Source: Rhodococcus sp. SBT000017
GTDB taxonomy: Bacteria > Actinomycetota > Actinomycetes > Mycobacteriales > Mycobacteriaceae
NCBI RefSeq assembly: GCF_003688915.1
Contig: NZ_REFU01000001.1
Coordinates: 2,976,001 to 3,040,000, forward strand
Reading direction: 5' to 3'
Length of the DNA: 64,000 bases
A model generated the notes under the pieces. That model was not told the origin of the DNA, did not search any database, and saw only the letters and a program-made list of their open reading frames with translations. Position 1 is the stretch's first letter, and the number at the start of each line of letters is the position of its first letter. Both the position numbers and the translations under genes were made by a program. Positions 25,823 through 34,293 of the stretch are shown piece by piece.

Positions 25823-27102
25823 GCTGCCAAGGGACGATCGGCGAACCTGTCCATCAAGAACTGGGCAGCTTCTCCACCGTAGCCGTCGATCAGCTGCGGC
25901 CCGAAGTGGTTCGGCAACACCGCACCCTGCAGAATCGGCGGCAATGGGTTGCTGTTGAACTGCACGGTCGCACCGCGACCGCACCAGTCGTCCGCCAACT
26001 GCCGGGCCTGCCCGTACGGCACTGTGTCGTCGTTGATTCCGCTGGTAATCAACACCGGAGCGTTGAGTGTGCGTCGACCGATGCGTTGCTCGTCGAAGAT
26101 CTCACCGGCCTGGGGAATGGCGCGAAGGTTCTCGAGCATCGACTTGCCGTCCTTCGTCAACGACTCCGTGCGCAGAAACGGATGCTCGAGAATGGTGTCG
26201 CCGATGCATTCGGTCGACAGTTCGTTCAGCACCGCCTTGCCGTGATCGGTGAGCCTGCTATCCACGAGCGGCTTCAACGTGGGGTCCCGCTCGATGAAAC
26301 CGTTGAGGGCATAGCCGATCACACCGCCGATCAGGGTGCCGTCGACCGTCCCCAACACATCCAGAAGGTCCGCCGTCGGTGCGCCGGCCCACGTTCCCTT
26401 CAGATCGAGTTCCGGTGCGTACTCCGACGCGAGTTCGGCGGCGGCCGCTGCGGCACCACCGCCCTGCGAGTAGCCCCAGATTCCGATGGGCGCGTCCGCG
26501 TCACCCGCGAGTTCGAGTGCGGCGCGGGCACCGTCGAGCACCGCATGACCTTGCTCCGGCCTGTTCACGTAGGTGTGGATACCGGGCGTTCCCAATCCGA
26601 TGTAGTCCGTGACGAACACGTTCGCGCCCATCGACCCCCACAGCGCCGAGGACAACAGTTCCTGGTTGAACGAGATCGACAATGGTTGCGTCACAGCGTT
26701 GATCGAGGTCGGGAAGGCTCGCGACGGTGCGCACTGGTCTCCCTGACCCATCGTGCCCGGTGCCACGACGATCGTCGGACGCGGGCCCGCACCTCGCCAC
26801 GGCACCTCGGTGTCGATGAACGTACCCGTCACCCCGACGGGCGCACCGTCCTGCGTGCGGGAGGTGTACATGACGCGCTGTGCCTGCGCCGGATACACCC
26901 CGTCCGCACCGGGCAGAGCGGCGAACAACGACATCGGTTGCGTCCGAACGACGGACCCCGGGTTGTCTTCGAGTTGCGCAGGTGGCACGTAGAAGTCGTC
27001 GACGGGATCGGCATGCGCAGTCGAGGTACCGAGCGCGGTCACCGACGATGCCAGCAGTGCGGTGCCCACGAGAACACGAATCATGGTGCGATACGGGTAC
27101 AT
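25807..27102 (-). CDS. Secretory lipase (LIP family), Sec-exported
   Basis: A 431-aa exported lipase. The signal peptide ends in TSTAHADP (about residue 32) and has no lipobox Cys, so the enzyme is probably released. Nucleophile elbow G-Y-S-Q-G-G at about residue 199; Asp probably in SGINDDTVPYG (about 368) and His in LPNHFGP near 405. It is only distantly related to the lipases of the polysaccharide locus. It starts 20 nt after the GMC oxidase, so the two exported enzymes probably share a transcript, perhaps acting in turn on sterol esters and sterols; that pairing is inference. Confidence 0.9.
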   Translation of the reverse strand: MYPYRTMIRVLVGTALLASSVTALGTSTAHADPVDDFYVPPAQLEDNPGSVVRTQPMSLFAALPGADGVYPAQAQRVMYTSRTQDGAPVGVTGTFIDTEVPWRGAGPRPTIVVAPGTMGQGDQCAPSRAFPTSINAVTQPLSISFNQELLSSALWGSMGANVFVTDYIGLGTPGIHTYVNRPEQGHAVLDGARAALELAGDADAPIGIWGYSQGGGAAAAAAELASEYAPELDLKGTWAGAPTADLLDVLGTVDGTLIGGVIGYALNGFIERDPTLKPLVDSRLTDHGKAVLNELSTECIGDTILEHPFLRTESLTKDGKSMLENLRAIPQAGEIFDEQRIGRRTLNAPVLITSGINDDTVPYGQARQLADDWCGRGATVQFNSNPLPPILQGAVLPNHFGPQLIDGYGGEAAQFLMDRFADRPLAACTFD

Positions 27103-27122
27103 CGGTCTCTTTCTTCCGAGTG

Positions 27123-28712
27123 TCAGATGACGGTGCCGAGGTCGCGAGCGACGATGTTGTCCAGTGCTCGTTCGGCGAGCGCAGCGATGGTCATGGACGG
27201 GTTACAGGCCGCGGTGTTGCCGGGCATCAGGGCACCGTCGAGCACATACAGTCCGCGTTGGCCGTGTACGCGGCCGTCGAGGTCGCACACCGGGCCCATG
27301 TTGGCCCCGCCCAACGGATGCCAGGTGGATGGAAACAGCGCATTGGTGTCGGTGAGAATGCTGCCGGTACCGGCGATGCGACGAACCGTCGGGTCGATGG
27401 ATCCGTCCTGAATGACGGAGTCGCCGTTGGCCGGCCAGTGCAGCTGGGCCTGGTCTTGCGCCGAGTCGTAGCCGAAGTGGCCGCGCCCGTTGCTGACTCC
27501 GTAGCCGACGAGCATGGTGCTGCGGGCGTCGAAGGACAGTGGTGGTATCGATGCCTGGATGACGGTGTGTGCAGTGCGCGGGTCGTCCCAGTTCAAGCTG
27601 CCGAACACCACCGGACCACCCTGCGGCGCACCGAATTGCTGCTCGATACTGGACCACACGTAGATGCGGTCGGCGTTGGTGCCCCAGCCCTGCCCGAGTT
27701 CGTCCGGCAGATCGGGAATGGCTCCGGTGGCGCTCGCGCGGACGAGCATCTTGGTGGTGTTGAGGCTTCCCGCCGCCATGATCAGTGCACCGGTGGTGAG
27801 GATCTTGTTCTCCAACACCGTTCCGTCGGAATCGATTCGGTCCACGTGGACGACCCAGCGGCCGTCGGCAGCGCGCTCGACATACGTGACGTTGTGCTGT
27901 GTTGCCACGGTTGCCCGACCGGTCGCCTCAGCGGCCGCGATGTAGGTGACGTCGACAGAATGCTTGCCGCCGTTGTTCACTCCGAACGCGCCCGCACCGT
28001 TGGTGTACGACGGCGTCATCACCCCGCGCGTCTCGTCGAGCGCGTAGTTCCAGTCGATCGGCATCGGAATCTTCGACACCGGCAGCCCCGCTCGACGCGC
28101 ACTGTCCGCGAATACCCGCGCCGCTCGATAGTTGGGAGTGTCGATCAACTCGTCCGGGGCCTGCGCGAGCTGCAGCATCCGCGCGACCCGGGGATAGTGG
28201 ACTGCATTCAACCTCGTCCAGTCGAGCTCGATCGGAAAGTGTGTCTCGAACACGGCCTGCGACGGCTGCAGCGTCATTCCCTGATAGATCAGAGATCCGC
28301 CGCCGACACCCGCGGCGCACAGCGCGGTCATGTTGTCGCCGGGGACGGCCTCGAGCAGACCGACGTACGGATCGAACGGAACGGGCCTACCGAACAGATT
28401 GGGGCTCGAGCCGTACCACAGCATTCTCTTGTCCGGCGCGGTCGCGTTGGGGAAGGTATTCGCATTCGGCCCTGTGGGCCAACGCCTTCCGCGCTCGAGC
28501 ACCAGAACGGGTATGCCGGCCTCGGCCAGACGCAACGCCGCGACGCCACCGCCGAATCCCGATCCGATCACAACGACGCGATGGTCCTCACGGGTCAGCG
28601 AAACCTGAGTTCTGGAGCCGGTGGCTGCGCGGGCCACGCCGGTACCCGCCACTGCAGCCAGGCCGGCCACCGCAGTAGCGCCCAGAAATGACCGACGATT
28701 CAGCTTCGACAC
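27123..28712 (-). CDS. Cholesterol-oxidase-like GMC oxidoreductase, Tat-exported
   Basis: FAD enzyme of the GMC class most like non-covalent cholesterol oxidases (ChoA/ChoD type). N-terminus: Tat signal NRRSFLG and hydrophobic core, then the FAD-binding GSGFGGGVAALRLAEAG. Family hallmarks follow in order: PDKRMLWY, GVGGGSLIYQGM, NNGGKHSVDVTY, catalytic WHPLGG (His) and CNPSMTI (Asn) near the C-terminus. The loop that carries the isomerase Glu in the Streptomyces enzyme reads IPPLSFDAR here, so the oxidase part may be kept without the usual isomerase base. GTG 28712 is chosen since GGGGGG lies just before it. Probably co-transcribed with the lipase downstream. Confidence 0.85.
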   Translation of the reverse strand: MSKLNRRSFLGATAVAGLAAVAGTGVARAATGSRTQVSLTREDHRVVVIGSGFGGGVAALRLAEAGIPVLVLERGRRWPTGPNANTFPNATAPDKRMLWYGSSPNLFGRPVPFDPYVGLLEAVPGDNMTALCAAGVGGGSLIYQGMTLQPSQAVFETHFPIELDWTRLNAVHYPRVARMLQLAQAPDELIDTPNYRAARVFADSARRAGLPVSKIPMPIDWNYALDETRGVMTPSYTNGAGAFGVNNGGKHSVDVTYIAAAEATGRATVATQHNVTYVERAADGRWVVHVDRIDSDGTVLENKILTTGALIMAAGSLNTTKMLVRASATGAIPDLPDELGQGWGTNADRIYVWSSIEQQFGAPQGGPVVFGSLNWDDPRTAHTVIQASIPPLSFDARSTMLVGYGVSNGRGHFGYDSAQDQAQLHWPANGDSVIQDGSIDPTVRRIAGTGSILTDTNALFPSTWHPLGGANMGPVCDLDGRVHGQRGLYVLDGALMPGNTAACNPSMTIAALAERALDNIVARDLGTVI

Positions 28713-28774
28713 GTTCCCCCCACAGTCGCGGATGCGCACGCACAGAGACTCGGGTCACACGTACGCGCCGTGCA

Positions 28775-28804
28775 AAACTAGACAGAAGAGCCCACAGGTG
28801 TCAA
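28775..28804 (-). promoter_or_regulatory. Candidate promoter of cholesterol-oxidase/lipase pair
   Basis: On the minus strand TTGACA (28804-28799) is a perfect -35 box; TAGTTT (28780-28775) fits a TANNNT -10 box at 18 nt spacing (or CTAGTT at 17). Transcription would start about 55 nt before the GTG at 28712. Confidence 0.45.
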
Positions 28805-28814
28805 GTTTTCCGGG

Positions 28815-29366
28815 CTAACCAAAACGCAGGACGGGAATCAACCAGCGCTCGAGATAGTGACGCAAACCGTCGTCCTCGTGAATGGAGGGGTCGTCGAACA
28901 GGATCACCGACAGACCCACCCGCACGATGACCCCGTCGATACCGTCGAACTGCCCGGAGTCGAAACCTGGATTGCGCTCGACGTAGCCGTCGAGGAACTG
29001 ACGAACCACCGGTAGCGCCCGATCCATCATGTCCGCGTCGAACAGCGGGTTGGCGTTGCCCGAGCGCAACAACGAATTGAGCACCGGTTCGCGCCGAATG
29101 AGATTGCGCGCGGCGACGATCGTCTCGACGATGAACTCCGTCGGAGTCTCGGCCTGATCGGCCTTTTCCCTGATGCCACCCAGGACCTCGACGATGAGCC
29201 CCACCATCGCCTCGGAAATGACGTCCTCGCGGGTGGTGAAGATCGAATACACCGTCTGACGCGTGACACCAGCAGCACGAGCCACGGCCGCGATCGTGAC
29301 GCCCTCGAAGCCGGACTCGGCGATCAAGCCGAGTGTGGCGTCGAGAATCTTCTGCTTGGACCGCAT
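28815..29366 (-). CDS. TetR/AcrR family regulator
   Basis: A 183-aa regulator: helix-turn-helix at residues about 20-45 (VTIAAVARAAGVTRQTVYSIFTTRED) and a helical ligand domain behind it. ATG 29366 (MRSKQKILDATL) is preferred over the longer frame from 29447, whose extra residues are atypical. It lies upstream of, and in line with, the cholesterol-oxidase and lipase genes and divergent from the carboxylesterase at 29432, so it could control either or both. No convincing palindrome was found in the 65-bp divergent gap. Confidence 0.85.
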   Translation of the reverse strand: MRSKQKILDATLGLIAESGFEGVTIAAVARAAGVTRQTVYSIFTTREDVISEAMVGLIVEVLGGIREKADQAETPTEFIVETIVAARNLIRREPVLNSLLRSGNANPLFDADMMDRALPVVRQFLDGYVERNPGFDSGQFDGIDGVIVRVGLSVILFDDPSIHEDDGLRHYLERWLIPVLRFG

Positions 29367-29431
29367 GGTCCGATTATGACGCCACGGGCGGACGATATGC
29401 TCACGCTGTTCGACACAGGGGGGTTCTGGAC

Positions 29432-30736
29432 TTGAACGACGAGACAACGGCCGGATCGACGCGGCGAACGATCACGGGCACCACCAGCGGAGATCTCGAG
29501 ACAGTCGAATTCGACGGGCTGATCCACGCACGGGGAATCCCCTACGCCACCGCCACACGCTTTCGGCGGCCGGAACCGGTCGACACCCCGGGCACGACGC
29601 GCGACGCCACCCGCCGCGGTCCGGCCTGCGTTCAATTGCCCTCCCGGCTCGACAATGTCACCGGTCCGATGATCGACCGGCTCGAACAGAGCGAGGACTG
29701 TCTCGTACTGTCGGTGACCGCTCCCGCTGCGGCCGAGGGACTTCCGGTCATGGTCTGGTTGCACGGCGGCGGCTACGTCTCCGGCGGCGGCGAGGCCGAG
29801 AAGTACGACGCGGACCAGCTCGTTCGGGAGGGCGTCGTGGTCGTCAGCGTCACCTTCAGGCTCGGCGGCTTCGGTTACCTGACCCCGAAAGAGTCGGGAG
29901 ACAGCAACATCGGTGTTCAGGATCAGATCGCGGCACTGCGCTGGGTGTCGACCAACATCGCTCGATTCGGCGGCGACCCGACCACTGTGACCCTGTTCGG
30001 TCAGTCCGCGGGCGGCGATGCCATCCTCTCGCTGATGGCCTGCGAGGCGGCCGCAGGGTTGTTCTCGCGAGCAATCGTGCAGAGCGCACCGCTCGGCTTG
30101 CGCTCGGGCCGTTCGGCGCTGTACGACACGGCACGAAAGGCTTTCGCGAGTCGGTTCTCCACGGACCCGGCCACCGCACCTGCGTCGGAGGTGCTCGATG
30201 CAGAGCGAGCCGTGACTCAGGCCGTGCGCAGGTTCGGCGCCGCGGGCGGAATGCCGTTCGGGCCGGTTGCTCACCTAGAGCCACTGTCCGGTGACCCCGA
30301 CGCCGCCCTACGCAAGACAGCCACTCGCGTCGAACTGCTGATCGGTCACACCAGGGACGATGCTGCGCCGTTCGTCGACATCGTGTCGAACATGCTGTGG
30401 CTGAACAGGTTCGGTGTTGTCAGTTCGGTGCTCACCGCTCCGGTCGTCCGTCTCGTCACCAACATGCTGTTCGGTGTGGATTCGATGGTGAAGATGTGGC
30501 ACCGCGCCGGTGGACGGGTCGCTTCGTACCGAGTCGACTGGGCACCGAAAGGTGCACCGTTGGGGGCATGTCACTGTATCGAATTGCCGTTGCTGTTCGG
30601 TGACGCGTGGTCGGACGCGCCCATGCTGGCCGGCCACACACCGCCGACGGCGTTGGCCGCCAGGGTACGTCGGACATGGGCAGCATTCGCCAGAGAAGGA
30701 GTGGCCGGGTTGCCTGCCCGCTCGCTGGTGTTCTGA
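29432..30736 (+). CDS. Type-B carboxylesterase family protein
   Basis: A 434-aa serine esterase of the carboxylesterase type B/para-nitrobenzyl esterase group. It shows the family block SEDCLVLSV, oxyanion loop WLHGGGY (about residues 109-115), and nucleophile elbow FGQSAGG (about 189-195); a Glu/Asp is likely in IGHTRDDAAPF (about 307) and His in GACHCIELPLLFG (about 383). No signal peptide, so cytoplasmic. The frame opens further upstream, but those codons look non-coding; TTG 29432 with GGGGGG before it is my choice and is uncertain. It converges on the MCE gene with 7 nt between stops. Confidence 0.85.
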   Translation: MNDETTAGSTRRTITGTTSGDLETVEFDGLIHARGIPYATATRFRRPEPVDTPGTTRDATRRGPACVQLPSRLDNVTGPMIDRLEQSEDCLVLSVTAPAAAEGLPVMVWLHGGGYVSGGGEAEKYDADQLVREGVVVVSVTFRLGGFGYLTPKESGDSNIGVQDQIAALRWVSTNIARFGGDPTTVTLFGQSAGGDAILSLMACEAAAGLFSRAIVQSAPLGLRSGRSALYDTARKAFASRFSTDPATAPASEVLDAERAVTQAVRRFGAAGGMPFGPVAHLEPLSGDPDAALRKTATRVELLIGHTRDDAAPFVDIVSNMLWLNRFGVVSSVLTAPVVRLVTNMLFGVDSMVKMWHRAGGRVASYRVDWAPKGAPLGACHCIELPLLFGDAWSDAPMLAGHTPPTALAARVRRTWAAFAREGVAGLPARSLVF

Positions 30737-30743
30737 CAGAGCC

Positions 30744-32075
30744 CTACTTCAGCTCGATCTGATTTCCTCTCATCGCCGGTGCTCCCAATGCCGTTGTCCA
30801 GGAGGGAATGTCCGAGGGCGAGATCCCCAGCCTGTTGGCGTAGACGACGTCGAGGGTGCTTCGCTCGACATCGGATCCGGCGTATGCGGCCGGTGTCGCA
30901 GGAAACACCCGTTCGTTCGCGGTGATGCCACCTGCATCCTGCGGCCCGGGGTTGCGCGACGGCACCTGATACGAACCATCGTTGAACGAGCCACCCGGAT
31001 ACTGCGGGGCGTTCTCGCCGCTGCCCGGAACTACGCTCTGATGACACTGTGGCCCACGGTCGTCCAAGAAACGAGGCTCGTCCTGGTTCGGCAGGTAGCG
31101 CCCCTTGGGATTGACGAACTCCGCTGTTCCCTGGATTCCGGGGAACTCGTTTTCCGTGTCGAGCACTTCGGGAATCTGGGGCGTCACGGCGACGATCTGA
31201 TCGAGGAAGCAGTCGACGGTCGGGATGTACTCCTCGAGCGTTTCGAGCAGCTCCCGTGAATCGGCCGCCAAGCTGATGATGTTTTCGGAGTTGGCCGCGA
31301 GGAAGTCCGCAGTGGTCGAGGAACTCGAGGTCAGCGACGCGATCAGGGTATCGATCGCGGGGCGGCGTTCGACGACCGTGTTCCCCGTGACCCGGAGGTT
31401 GTCGAGAGCGTCGACCACTGACGGCAGGGCGTCGGAGTAGGTGTCGGCGAGGTCTGCAACACCTCGAATATCCTCCTGGAGCGACGGCATCTCTGCGTTC
31501 ACCTGCGCGAAGATGTTCTCGAGCCGATCGATCGTGGAGCCCAGTTGCTCACCTCGCCCGGAGAGTCCTTGCGCCAGCGCACCGAGGGTATTGGCCAGGT
31601 CCTGAGGAGGGACGGCCTCCAACAACGGCAGCAGTCCGTCGAGCAACACTCCCACCTCGATCGCGTTACCGCTGACGTCCTGCTCGAGCACCGAACCGTC
31701 GACGATCGGGTCGGCTGGGCCCGCGGGATCGAGCAGGGCGACGTACCGCTCCCCGAAGAGCGTCTTGGGCAGCAAACGCGCGGTGGCGTCGGATGTGATC
31801 GCCGTGGCGTAGGACGGCGTGATCGCCAGATGCGCGACGACGACACCATCACGCGCAGTGGTCGAATCGACATGCCCGACAACGACACCACGAAACTTGA
31901 CGTCCGCGCGTTGCGGCAGCGCGTTGCCTGCGGAGTTCAGGATCAGGTCGACGTGGACTGCGTCGTCGAACGTTCCGTCGTACCGGGTGACGCTCCATCC
32001 GATGAACAGAGCCAACGCCACGAAGAACGCGGCACCGAGCGGGATGGTGGTCGAGCGTCGGTGCGCCTCGATCAT
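30744..32075 (-). CDS. Orphan MCE family protein
   Basis: A 443-aa MCE-domain protein: one N-terminal membrane helix (about residues 10-30), MCE/MlaD domain (VHVDLILNSAGNALPQRADVKFRGVVVGHV and on, about 40-125), a long helical part (about 150-300) and a Pro/Gly/Asn-rich tail. MCE proteins form periplasmic lipid-transfer tunnels with YrbE permeases. Here there is no yrbE pair and no other mce gene next to it, unlike the usual six-gene operons, so it must work with subunits encoded elsewhere or alone. It is divergent from the FAD hydroxylase at 32208 across a gap bearing two copies of a shared operator. Confidence 0.87.
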   Translation of the reverse strand: MIEAHRRSTTIPLGAAFFVALALFIGWSVTRYDGTFDDAVHVDLILNSAGNALPQRADVKFRGVVVGHVDSTTARDGVVVAHLAITPSYATAITSDATARLLPKTLFGERYVALLDPAGPADPIVDGSVLEQDVSGNAIEVGVLLDGLLPLLEAVPPQDLANTLGALAQGLSGRGEQLGSTIDRLENIFAQVNAEMPSLQEDIRGVADLADTYSDALPSVVDALDNLRVTGNTVVERRPAIDTLIASLTSSSSTTADFLAANSENIISLAADSRELLETLEEYIPTVDCFLDQIVAVTPQIPEVLDTENEFPGIQGTAEFVNPKGRYLPNQDEPRFLDDRGPQCHQSVVPGSGENAPQYPGGSFNDGSYQVPSRNPGPQDAGGITANERVFPATPAAYAGSDVERSTLDVVYANRLGISPSDIPSWTTALGAPAMRGNQIELK

Positions 32076-32122
32076 GTCGAGCCCTTGCAGCCTGAGTGAT
32101 TCATGCCATACTCCTTAGGGAA

Positions 32123-32154
32123 TGACGTTATCGTCACGCATGGCGGTATCGTCA
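32123..32154. promoter_or_regulatory. Tandem operators TGACG-NN-ATCGTCA before FAD hydroxylase
   Basis: A near-perfect palindrome TGACGTTATCGTCA (32123-32136) and a weaker copy TGGCGGTATCGTCA (32141-32154) start 18 bp apart. The same 14-bp palindrome, again followed by a weaker copy 18 bp on, lies before the P450 operon at 36858-36914. A TetR-type repressor, most likely the one at 36966, is the obvious candidate. Confidence 0.65.
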
Positions 32155-32207
32155 GTCAAGTCCCCCGGCACCCTGTCGCGCACAGTCGCCCAACTTCGAG
32201 GAACAAC

Positions 32208-33833
32208 ATGACCAGCAGCAACGACGTCGGCTCCCCCACTCTCGATGTGGACGTCGTCATCATTGGATTCGGCCCCACCGGAGCAACCGCCGCCAACTTG
32301 CTGGGCCAGCGCGGTATTCGCACCGCCGTCGCCGAGCGCGACGTCTCCATCTATCCGCGCCAACGTGCGATCGCCTCGGACGAGGATGCCCACCGGGTGT
32401 GGCAAGGCCTGGGACTGTTCGACGACATGCTCGCCACGATGTCGACCGACGTCCGGGTGCACTTCAAGCACGGCGACAAGACATTCCTGTCGATGACCTC
32501 GTCGCAGAGCCACGACCAGGGTGTTCCCGGCATGTGTTACTACCATCAGCCCGAGCTCGAACGTGTTCTGCGGCAGGGCATCGAGCGGTTCCCTTCCGTC
32601 ACCGTCATGCCGGGGTACGACGCGATCGACCTGGTGCAGGACGAGCAGAGCGTGACCGTCACACTTCGCCCGGCCGACGGGAGTCCGGACCGGACCATCA
32701 CCGGCCGCTACGTGATCGCATGCGACGGTGGTTCGAGCTCGATCCGCAAACTTCTCGGAATTGCTCTGCCCGGCAAACACATCGAAGAGCCGTGGTTCGA
32801 TATCCAACTGCGAGCGTGGTACGACCTGCCCGTCGATGCTCCGCTGGACTTCACCTTCATTTCCGATCCCCATCGCCCGGGCGTCGACTGCCCATGCCCC
32901 ATGGGATATCACCGCGTCGAATTTCGGGTCAACAAGGGCGAGACCGTCGAGCAGCTGCAGACCGAGGAGGGCCTACGCGGCCTGCTGGCCGAACGCGGGA
33001 TCGACTACGACCAGGTGGAGATCTACCGGAGCTGGGGTTACACCTTCCACATCCGCCAGGCCGAACAGTGGAGAAAGGGGCGGGCCTTTCTGGCCGGCGA
33101 CGCCGCACACATCATGCCGCCGTTCGCCGGGCAGGGCGTCTCGTCCGGAGTCCGCGACGTGGCGAACCTGTGCTGGAAACTCGATGCAGTCCTCAACGCC
33201 CACGCGAGCCCGAGCCTGCTCGACACCTACGAGCCGGAACGCCGACCGAACGTGCAGCAACTGACCGACTTCTCGTTGCGAATCGGGAAGTTGGTGATGC
33301 TCGAGAACCCCACGGCAGTCCGCATGCGAGACAGCGTGATTCGTGCAGCCATGAAGCTGCCGACCCTGGGCCCCCTGATCAAGAGCAACGGACTCAAACC
33401 TCGATACCAACTCGGGACCACGGGCGGGTTCTTCGGCCGTACCGCGTTGCGACGCAGCCCCCGTGGAAGTTTCATCGCTCAGCCCTGGGTCACGGGATCG
33501 GATCTGACCCCGGTGCGTTTGGACACCGTGCTGGACAACAAGTGGACCTGGGTGGGCTTCCCATCGGCACCGATTCCGACGCCTCTCGCCGAAGCCGGTG
33601 TGCACGAAGTGAAACTCGAATACTCCTCTGCCGTAGCCGTCCACGACGTGGCTGCCGGACACTACGTGGACAGCGAGGGCACATTGGAGCGGCAGATGCA
33701 CCGATCGCGAGCACGGGGTTTCCTCGTTCGGCCCGACAAGTTCATCTACGCCAGCGATCGGGAGATCTCGTCGGACGACTACGCCCGGGTGGCGGCGGTC
33801 GTCGAGGGACTACAGCTCAGCGGCACCGCTTAG
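32208..33833 (+). CDS. MhpA-like FAD-dependent aromatic hydroxylase
   Basis: A 541-aa class A flavoprotein monooxygenase, closest in layout to 3-(3-hydroxyphenyl)propionate hydroxylase. Motifs: GFGPTGATAANLL (FAD, residues about 17-29), ACDGGSSSIRK (the DG motif, about 173) and FLAGDAAHIMPPFAGQG (the GD motif, about 295-311), followed by DVANLCWKLDAV. It should use NAD(P)H and O2 to ortho-hydroxylate a phenol-like ring. ATG 32208 has GAGGA in front; the earlier in-frame codons would place the operators inside the gene. The shared operator suggests it works with the P450 operon on one substrate. Confidence 0.88.
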   Translation: MTSSNDVGSPTLDVDVVIIGFGPTGATAANLLGQRGIRTAVAERDVSIYPRQRAIASDEDAHRVWQGLGLFDDMLATMSTDVRVHFKHGDKTFLSMTSSQSHDQGVPGMCYYHQPELERVLRQGIERFPSVTVMPGYDAIDLVQDEQSVTVTLRPADGSPDRTITGRYVIACDGGSSSIRKLLGIALPGKHIEEPWFDIQLRAWYDLPVDAPLDFTFISDPHRPGVDCPCPMGYHRVEFRVNKGETVEQLQTEEGLRGLLAERGIDYDQVEIYRSWGYTFHIRQAEQWRKGRAFLAGDAAHIMPPFAGQGVSSGVRDVANLCWKLDAVLNAHASPSLLDTYEPERRPNVQQLTDFSLRIGKLVMLENPTAVRMRDSVIRAAMKLPTLGPLIKSNGLKPRYQLGTTGGFFGRTALRRSPRGSFIAQPWVTGSDLTPVRLDTVLDNKWTWVGFPSAPIPTPLAEAGVHEVKLEYSSAVAVHDVAAGHYVDSEGTLERQMHRSRARGFLVRPDKFIYASDREISSDDYARVAAVVEGLQLSGTA

Positions 33834-33851
33834 CGCAGTAGTCCGAGACGC

Positions 33852-33894
33852 AGACAGGGAGTGGTTGTCGCAGAACGACAACCACTCCCTGTCT
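33852..33894. terminator. Bidirectional hairpin terminator, 19-bp perfect stem
   Basis: Perfect 19-bp stem (33852-33870 with 33876-33894) and a 5-nt loop, lying between the convergent hydroxylase and membrane-protein genes; an outer ACGC/GCGT pair (33848-33851 with 33899-33902) extends it. No long T-run, but a T-rich/A-rich flank on either side is typical of GC-rich actinobacterial terminators. Confidence 0.7.
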
Positions 33895-33901
33895 TACTGC
33901 G

Positions 33902-34282
33902 TCAGAGCTGTATATCGGCAAGCACACCGGCAACAACGAAACCTCCGGCGATGGCGCAGCCTGCCACGCGCGTGCGCTGCGGCAGATACGCGGTCAGAGC
34001 GAAGGCACCGGTATCCCAGACATCGACTGCCACCCCGGCGCGCAGCAAGGGGCGCACCAACTTCGGTGCATACCTGGTGGCCGCATAGAGCCCGCCACCG
34101 ATGTAGATTTCGCGGATTCCGAAGGTGCGGGCGGCAGCACGCGTGGTTGCCACAGCGGCGTCGGGTCCGGCCAGGAGTTCGTTGGCGCGAGTGGGCGCGA
34201 TCATATGGGCGATTCCGATTGCCGCACGGCCCAACCCGACGATTTCGGGAAGGCGTCGTACAAGTGTGGTGCCGATAGCCAT
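33902..34282 (-). CDS. Small membrane protein at end of P450 operon
   Basis: A 126-aa protein with weakly hydrophobic segments (LGRAAIGIAHMI, IYIGGGLYAA, AVDVWDTGAFALTAYL, CAIAGGFVVAGVLADI), giving three to four membrane-associated helices; it resembles small uncharacterised actinobacterial membrane proteins of the DUF4267 sort, without certainty. ATG 34282 is preceded by GAGGA. It starts 11 nt after the reductase stop and so ends the P450-ferredoxin-reductase transcript. Several other frames overlap here but are Arg-rich shadows. Confidence 0.7.
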   Translation of the reverse strand: MAIGTTLVRRLPEIVGLGRAAIGIAHMIAPTRANELLAGPDAAVATTRAAARTFGIREIYIGGGLYAATRYAPKLVRPLLRAGVAVDVWDTGAFALTAYLPQRTRVAGCAIAGGFVVAGVLADIQL

Positions 34283-34293
34283 GATTACAATCC

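Noticed and set aside
26880..28691. 600-codon plus-strand open frame opposite the cholesterol-oxidase gene
   Set aside because: Arg/His/Gly-rich antisense shadow typical of high-GC DNA, no family features.
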